Origin: an uncultured Rhodospirillales bacterium
GTDB lineage: Bacteria > Pseudomonadota > Alphaproteobacteria > Acetobacterales > Acetobacteraceae
DNA: 9,805 bases
Assembly (NCBI GenBank): GCA_903932545.1
Contig: CAIZGT010000439.1
Coordinates: 1-9,805 of the forward strand
Reading direction: 5' to 3'
The notes below the pieces were generated by a model that ran no database searches, was not told the origin of the DNA, and saw nothing but the letters and a program-made list of their open reading frames with translations. Every line of letters begins with the position of its first letter. Position 1 is the stretch's first letter. The position numbers were made by a program, and so were the translations under genes. Shown here piece by piece: positions 6,497-9,805 of the stretch.

Positions 6497-7708
6497 ATGG
6501 GCGATCTCGCTGAACCAGCCTCACTTGCGCATCAACTCTGGCGCGCTTTGCCGACCGCCCCGCGTCGGAAGGTGGCTTCGCGCGTCAGTTCGGCGCTGGC
6601 ACCGCGACCAGACGCGGTCGCCCCCGCCAGCACCGGCGGCCTCGCGGTGGCGGGCGAATTGGCGCGATCCAGCGGGTTGGGCGAGGGGGCGCGGCTGATG
6701 CTGGCGGCGCTGCACCGCGCGGGCATCGCGCATGCCGCATTGGACATCGGCGAGCCGACCCGATTTGCCCGTGGGAATTGCGCCGTCCCTCCTTCTGGGC
6801 AGCCTTTGGTGCTGCACATCCCCGGTCCAAGCCTGCCGCTGGCTGCACTGAAACTGCCGCGCGGCGTGATCAAGGGGCGCCGGGTGATCGGCTATTGGGC
6901 CTGGGAATTGCAGCGCATGCCCGCTTCATGGCGTGTCGGTTTGGAATTCGTGCATGAGATATGGACGCCGTCGCGCTTTGCCGCGGCAGCGTTGGCTGAG
7001 ATCGCATCGCATCTGCCGATCCGCGTTGTGCCGCATCCGCTCGCTGTCTGCCCGCCGGTGGCGAGCTTGCGCGGTCGGGCGGATTTCGGGTTGCCGCCCG
7101 ATGCGCTGATCACGCTGGTATCATTCAGCTTGGCGTCTGGTCTGGTGCGCAAGAACCCCCTCGCTGCCATCGCCGCGCATCATGCGGCGTTTGGGCGGCG
7201 GATGGACCGAATTTTGGTGCTCAAAATCGGTCATGCACAGCATTACCCGGCGGACCTTCGGCTGATCCGCGCGGCGGTGCAGGGCTTGCCGAATGTGATC
7301 ATCGAAACCCGCAATTTCAGCTCGGCTGACCGTCATGCGCTCACGTCCTGCGCGGATATTGTGATGTCGCTGCATCGCAGTGAGGGTTTCGGCTTGGTGC
7401 CGGCCGAGGCGATGCTGCTTGGCGTGCCGGTGGTGGCCACCGCTTGGTCGGCCACCACTGAGTTCATGCACCCCAATGTTGCTGCATTGGTGAGTTGCCG
7501 ACTGATCCCAGCGGTTGATCCGCGCGGTGTGTTTGAGGCACCTGGCGCCATGTGGGCCGAGCCAGACATCGAAGATGCCGCGCAGCATCTGCGGCGTTTG
7601 GCGGCGGATCGCGGATTGCGGCTGCAACGGGGCCGCGTGGGCCGTGCCTTTGCCACGGCTCTGCTCGGCGATGGCGGCCTGCGCGCGGCTCTGGCGGGAT
7701 TGGTGTGA
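6497..7708 (+). CDS. Glycosyltransferase, GT4/GT-B family
   Basis: A retaining GT-B glycosyltransferase of 403 residues, expected to move a sugar from a nucleotide donor onto a growing surface glycan at the inner face of the membrane. The N-terminal domain has the glycine-rich acceptor-side loop SGLGEGARL (59-67). The C-terminal donor domain carries Arg218-Lys219 in LVRKNP, and HRSEGFGLVPAEA (293-305) contains the E-x7-E pair Glu297/Glu304 typical of GT4. GVPVVATAWSATTEF (309-323) follows as usual. The first 45 residues are not conserved-looking. The ATG at 6497 has no clear Shine-Dalgarno; a GTG at 6572 is possible. The next glycosyltransferase begins four bases after the stop, so the pair is an operon. 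Sugar and acceptor cannot be read from the sequence. Confidence 0.9.
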   Translation: MGDLAEPASLAHQLWRALPTAPRRKVASRVSSALAPRPDAVAPASTGGLAVAGELARSSGLGEGARLMLAALHRAGIAHAALDIGEPTRFARGNCAVPPSGQPLVLHIPGPSLPLAALKLPRGVIKGRRVIGYWAWELQRMPASWRVGLEFVHEIWTPSRFAAAALAEIASHLPIRVVPHPLAVCPPVASLRGRADFGLPPDALITLVSFSLASGLVRKNPLAAIAAHHAAFGRRMDRILVLKIGHAQHYPADLRLIRAAVQGLPNVIIETRNFSSADRHALTSCADIVMSLHRSEGFGLVPAEAMLLGVPVVATAWSATTEFMHPNVAALVSCRLIPAVDPRGVFEAPGAMWAEPDIEDAAQHLRRLAADRGLRLQRGRVGRAFATALLGDGGLRAALAGLV

Positions 7709-7712
7709 TGCG

Positions 7713-8762
7713 ATGCGGGTGCTGATCTGGCAATGGGGCAGGCGCGGTGCGATGCCGCGCTTTGCGTGGGAACTCGCGCGTGGCTGCGCTGCCGTGCCCG
7801 GAGCCGTGGCGTTGCTGTCGCTGGCGCAGCACGCTGAAATCATGCCGGTGCCAGTCGCGTTCAGCCTCGCCACGTATCATGGGCCGATCTCCTGCGTGCT
7901 GCGGCTGGTGCTTTGGCCTTTGCTGTTGGTGCGGCTGCTGGCGGCGTTGCATCGTGTGCGGCCAGACATTGCCATCGGGGTACACGCCGGGCCGCTGGAC
8001 CCGGTGATGGCGTTGGCGCTGCGGCTATATCGCATTCCGTTTCGGCTGATCGTGCATGACGCCACAACCCATCCGGGGGATAGGCCCAGCGTGATGCTCG
8101 CCCAAAATGCCACGCTGGCGCTGTCTGCTGGCGCGATCGTGCTGTGTTCGCATGTTGAAGCCCTGCTGCGGGCGCAGGGCTTCGCGCGCCCGATCCTGCG
8201 TAGCCAGCATCCGCCATTTGCCTTCGCCTGCCAGCCGCCACCGCCGCCACGCGCGCATAAGGGGCCGTTGCGCGTGCTGTGCTTTGGCCGACTGCAATCT
8301 TACAAAGGGCTCAACCTGCTGGCCGACGCCGCGCAGCAACTCGGCCCGCATGCTGATATGGTGTTGCGTGTGGTGGGGCAGGGCGCGGAGTGCGCCGATC
8401 TCGCCCGGCTGCGCGCCGTCGCTTGGGTGACGGTGGAGAACCGCTGGGTGCCGGAGGCCGAGCTTGGTGCGGTGTTCGCCTGGGCCGATGCAGTGGTGCT
8501 GCCCTACACCGAGGCCAGCCAATCCGGCGTGGCGGCAGCGGCGATGGCGAGCGGGCGACATCTCATCGCCACCGATGTCGGTGGTCTGGCCGAGCAATGC
8601 GGCCAATATCCGCATGTGCGCTTGTGCGAGCCGAGCGGCGCAGCCTTGGCACGGGCGTTGTGTGCCCTGCGCGACACGCCAGACACCAACCCGCCGTGCT
8701 GCGCGGCAGACACGGAAATTGACTGGCGGGAGATGGCGGCTTGCCTCATCGCAGCGATATAA
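7713..8762 (+). CDS. Glycosyltransferase, GT4-like (second gene of pair)
   Basis: A 349-residue GT-B glycosyltransferase, probably adding a sugar in the same surface-glycan pathway as the gene before it. The N-terminal domain begins MRVLIWQWGRRG and includes a hydrophobic stretch (61-78) suited to membrane association. After a proline-rich linker (174-179), the donor domain starts with VLCFGRLQSYKGLN (188-201), where Arg193 and Lys198 are expected to bind the nucleotide phosphates. VLPYTEASQSGVA (262-274) and ATDVGGLAE (286-294) are donor-site motifs. Glu267 is present, but the second Glu of the E-x7-E pair is replaced by Ala275. That occurs in this TEASQSG subgroup, so I do not take it as inactivation. 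The ATG at 7713 is chosen because it starts the first Rossmann strand directly; the frame is open further upstream only as overlap with the previous gene. Confidence 0.88.
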   Translation: MRVLIWQWGRRGAMPRFAWELARGCAAVPGAVALLSLAQHAEIMPVPVAFSLATYHGPISCVLRLVLWPLLLVRLLAALHRVRPDIAIGVHAGPLDPVMALALRLYRIPFRLIVHDATTHPGDRPSVMLAQNATLALSAGAIVLCSHVEALLRAQGFARPILRSQHPPFAFACQPPPPPRAHKGPLRVLCFGRLQSYKGLNLLADAAQQLGPHADMVLRVVGQGAECADLARLRAVAWVTVENRWVPEAELGAVFAWADAVVLPYTEASQSGVAAAAMASGRHLIATDVGGLAEQCGQYPHVRLCEPSGAALARALCALRDTPDTNPPCCAADTEIDWREMAACLIAAI

Positions 8763-8775
8763 TCTCGCCTGCTCG

Positions 8776-8802
8776 CCAATTGCTGATCAGCGTTGGGCTT
8801 TT
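8776..8802 (+). terminator. Probable intrinsic terminator of the glycosyltransferase pair
   Basis: The arms CCAAT-GCT and AGC-GTTGG pair with one bulged T and a T-G wobble around a GATC loop (8785-8788). TTTT at 8799-8802 follows two bases later. It starts 14 bases after the glycosyltransferase stop, the expected place for an operon end. The stem is only moderately stable. Confidence 0.4.
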
Positions 8803-8827
8803 GTCTGCGCCCCGCAACCGTCATACT
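8801..8827 (+). promoter_or_regulatory. Weak candidate promoter for the SH3-like protein gene
   Basis: TTGTCT (8801-8806) and CATACT (8822-8827) match sigma70 elements moderately, but the 15-base spacer is short. A transcript starting near 8834 would leave a short leader that includes the GGAGG Shine-Dalgarno at 8838-8842. This is consensus matching only. Confidence 0.22.
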
Positions 8828-8846
8828 GCGCAGGATCGGAGGTTGC

Positions 8847-9563
8847 GTGTTGGTCGATGTGAGCAATGAGGATCTGGAGCGTCTGGCCAACCGGGTGGCG
8901 CTGCTGGTCTCTGAAGACGGTGAGGCCGATAATGCCGGTCGCGCTGTGGCTGCGCTTGCCCGCCGCATGGGTCTGTCCGGTGGGGATTTGCGCGCTTGGC
9001 TCCTGTCCGGCGCGCTAGGCCAACGCTATGCCACAACCGACGCCCCCAAGCACGGCGGCGCCTCACGCGATCGGCTGGAAGGTGATATCGCCGCACTTCA
9101 GCATGGTTTGCGGCTGACCGAGGCGCAGTTGCGCAACATCCAAAGCGAGCGAGACGCGCTGCGCGAGGAAAACGGTCTGTTGATCGAGGCGCTGGACCGC
9201 GCGCGGTCCTCTGAACAGGTTCGCAACTATCTTGGTCTTGCGGTGATCGCTGCCGCGATTTTGGGTGCGCTGGTGCTGTATGCCGGGCCAAGCTTGCATT
9301 CGGTCCCCTCAGTTGAGGTCCAGCAACGCCCGTTCGGGTCACCGTTCCTGCGCAGCGGCATTGTCCGTCCGGGCGGTGCCGTGGTGCGTCGCATGGCGCA
9401 AACCAATTCGCTGCAAGTGACGGAATTGCCGTCCGGCTCGCGTGTTCAGGTGCGCGACATCATCACGCGCGATCTGGTGCAATGGGCGGAGATCGAGGTG
9501 GGAGGCGTTGTTGGTTTCGCGCTTTCCTCCGAAATCGAGGTGCGCGACAGCTTCGGACGGTAG
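8847..9563 (+). CDS. Membrane-anchored coiled-coil protein with C-terminal SH3-like domain
   Basis: Function is unknown. The 238-residue protein has four visible parts. First is a small helical N-terminal domain (4-56) around AGRAVAALARRMGLSGGDL. Second is a charged heptad-like coiled coil (about 76-122). Third is one membrane helix (about 128-146). Fourth is a C-terminal beta-rich domain (about 178-232) that looks like a bacterial SH3 domain: VTELPSGSRVQVRDI, then QWAEIEVGG and VGFALSSEI. With no signal peptide and a single helix, the likely topology is N-terminus in the cytoplasm and SH3-like domain in the periplasm, where such domains often bind peptidoglycan (inference). The GTG at 8847 is chosen because GGAGG lies at 8838-8842; TTG at 8850 is equally possible. 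An ATG at 8793 lies upstream of that Shine-Dalgarno and is less likely. The gene sits directly before the rplK leader. Confidence 0.78.
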   Translation: MLVDVSNEDLERLANRVALLVSEDGEADNAGRAVAALARRMGLSGGDLRAWLLSGALGQRYATTDAPKHGGASRDRLEGDIAALQHGLRLTEAQLRNIQSERDALREENGLLIEALDRARSSEQVRNYLGLAVIAAAILGALVLYAGPSLHSVPSVEVQQRPFGSPFLRSGIVRPGGAVVRRMAQTNSLQVTELPSGSRVQVRDIITRDLVQWAEIEVGGVVGFALSSEIEVRDSFGR

Positions 9564-9570
9564 CCTCGGC

Positions 9571-9589
9571 AACGCCGGCGGGGCGTTTT
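9571..9589 (+). terminator. Intrinsic terminator after the SH3-like protein gene
   Basis: Perfect six-base arms AACGCC (9571-9576) and GGCGTT (9582-9587) flank a GGCGG loop and run into TTTT (9586-9589). It begins eight bases after the stop codon. It implies that rplK is transcribed mainly from its own promoter. Confidence 0.55.
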
Positions 9590-9660
9590 GGACGAGAGGG
9601 GGGAAATTCGCATAGCCTCCCCTCAATATTGTGCTGGACACCTTGGGTGAATTCCTCTAG

Positions 9661-9755
9661 CAACCCCCGCTCATTTGGAACGCGGGAGACCCTGCGCTGC
9701 GCATCCCGCGCGGTGGGTCGTTTGTACCGCGGTCCCTGGGAAAGAGCCTGGGATT
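9661..9755 (+). promoter_or_regulatory. Structured 5' leader of rplK, possible ribosomal-protein autoregulatory site
   Basis: Several mutually exclusive pairings are visible. CCCGC (9666-9670) can pair with GCGGG (9682-9686). CGCGGGA (9681-9687) can instead pair perfectly with TCCCGCG (9704-9710). CGCGGT (9709-9714) can pair perfectly with ACCGCG (9726-9731) around an 11-base loop. Competing helices just before the start suit translational feedback. In many bacteria L1 represses the L11-L1 operon through its leader, but I cannot match a known L1-site consensus here. No promoter stands out in 9590-9660. Confidence 0.4.
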
Positions 9756-9805
9756 ATGGCGAAAAAGATTGTCGGTTATATCAAGCTGCAGGTGCCTGCG
9801 GGCAA
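9756..9805 (+). CDS. rplK: 50S ribosomal protein L11 (partial, N-terminus only)
   Basis: The window ends 50 bases into this gene. The visible residues MAKKIVGYIKLQVPAG are the highly conserved start of bacterial L11, which with 23S rRNA forms the GTPase-associated centre of the large subunit. The ATG at 9756 is fixed by this conserved N-terminus. A purine-rich GGGAAAGAG at 9738-9746 is the likely ribosome-binding region. The usual upstream neighbours nusG and secE are absent from the bases shown. Confidence 0.93.
   Translation, partial: MAKKIVGYIKLQVPAG

Noticed and set aside
7515..7712. Upstream extension of the second glycosyltransferase
   Set aside because: It overlaps the conserved C-terminal part of the first glycosyltransferase in another frame. 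The ATG at 7713 starts a normal Rossmann strand.
8508..8544. Loss of the second Glu of the GT4 E-x7-E motif as a sign of inactivation
   Set aside because: The TEASQSGVA context belongs to a GT4 subgroup that often lacks the second Glu, and the rest of the donor site is intact.
8793..8846. ATG start for the SH3-like protein 54 bases upstream
   Set aside because: The extension contains the GGAGG Shine-Dalgarno and the terminator T-run of the previous operon, so the GTG or TTG after GGAGG is more likely.
1..9805. Search for tRNA genes, CRISPR repeats, insertion sequences and a dedicated defence system
   Set aside because: No cloverleaf with a T-loop motif, no regularly spaced direct repeats, no transposase motifs and no defence-type nuclease or sensor domains were seen on either strand by eye.

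Overview
The window looks like chromosomal DNA from an alphaproteobacterium, most likely in or near the Acetobacteraceae (Rhodospirillales). The evidence is high GC with strong third-position GC bias, a partial L11 protein beginning MAKKIVGYIKLQVPAG, and the style of the glycosyltransferases and of the coiled-coil/SH3 protein. The family placement is inference from sequence style and was not tested by a search. No mobile element, CRISPR array, tRNA or rRNA gene is visible.

Layout. Bases 1-59 may hold the tail of an upstream gene. Next come a DEAD-box RNA helicase of the RhlE type (106-1257, +) and a signal-bearing GH10 xylanase (1315-2445, +). The xylanase runs tail to tail into a two-gene minus-strand unit: an M20 ArgE-type deacetylase (3451-4632) followed by an M14 AstE/AspA-type deacylase (2442-3440). 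Divergent from argE is a single long ORF (4796-6454, +) that fuses a DppB-like and a DppC-like permease domain. The 163-bp divergent spacer carries two abutting inverted repeats of the same geometry. A hairpin follows the permease. Two GT4-type glycosyltransferases (6497-7708 and 7713-8762) then form a short operon, ending at a terminator-like hairpin. Next is a membrane-anchored coiled-coil/SH3-like protein (8847-9563) with its own terminator. The window ends in a structured leader and the first 50 bases of rplK.

How the genes may work together. The M20 and M14 enzymes both remove acyl groups from amino-acid derivatives and are probably co-transcribed. The divergent peptide-type permease suggests uptake and deacylation of N-acyl amino acids or small peptides (inference). 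The glycosyltransferases point to surface polysaccharide or lipid-linked glycan synthesis. The helicase and rplK are housekeeping genes.

The most unusual item is the fused permease. Compared with the remembered family pattern, both halves lack the cytoplasmic EAA/coupling-helix loop that docks onto the ATPase, by about 31 and 19 residues. The membrane segments on each side and the reading frame are intact. No ATPase or binding-protein gene lies beside it. It could be a permease-derived protein no longer driven by an ATPase, or an early-stage decaying gene.
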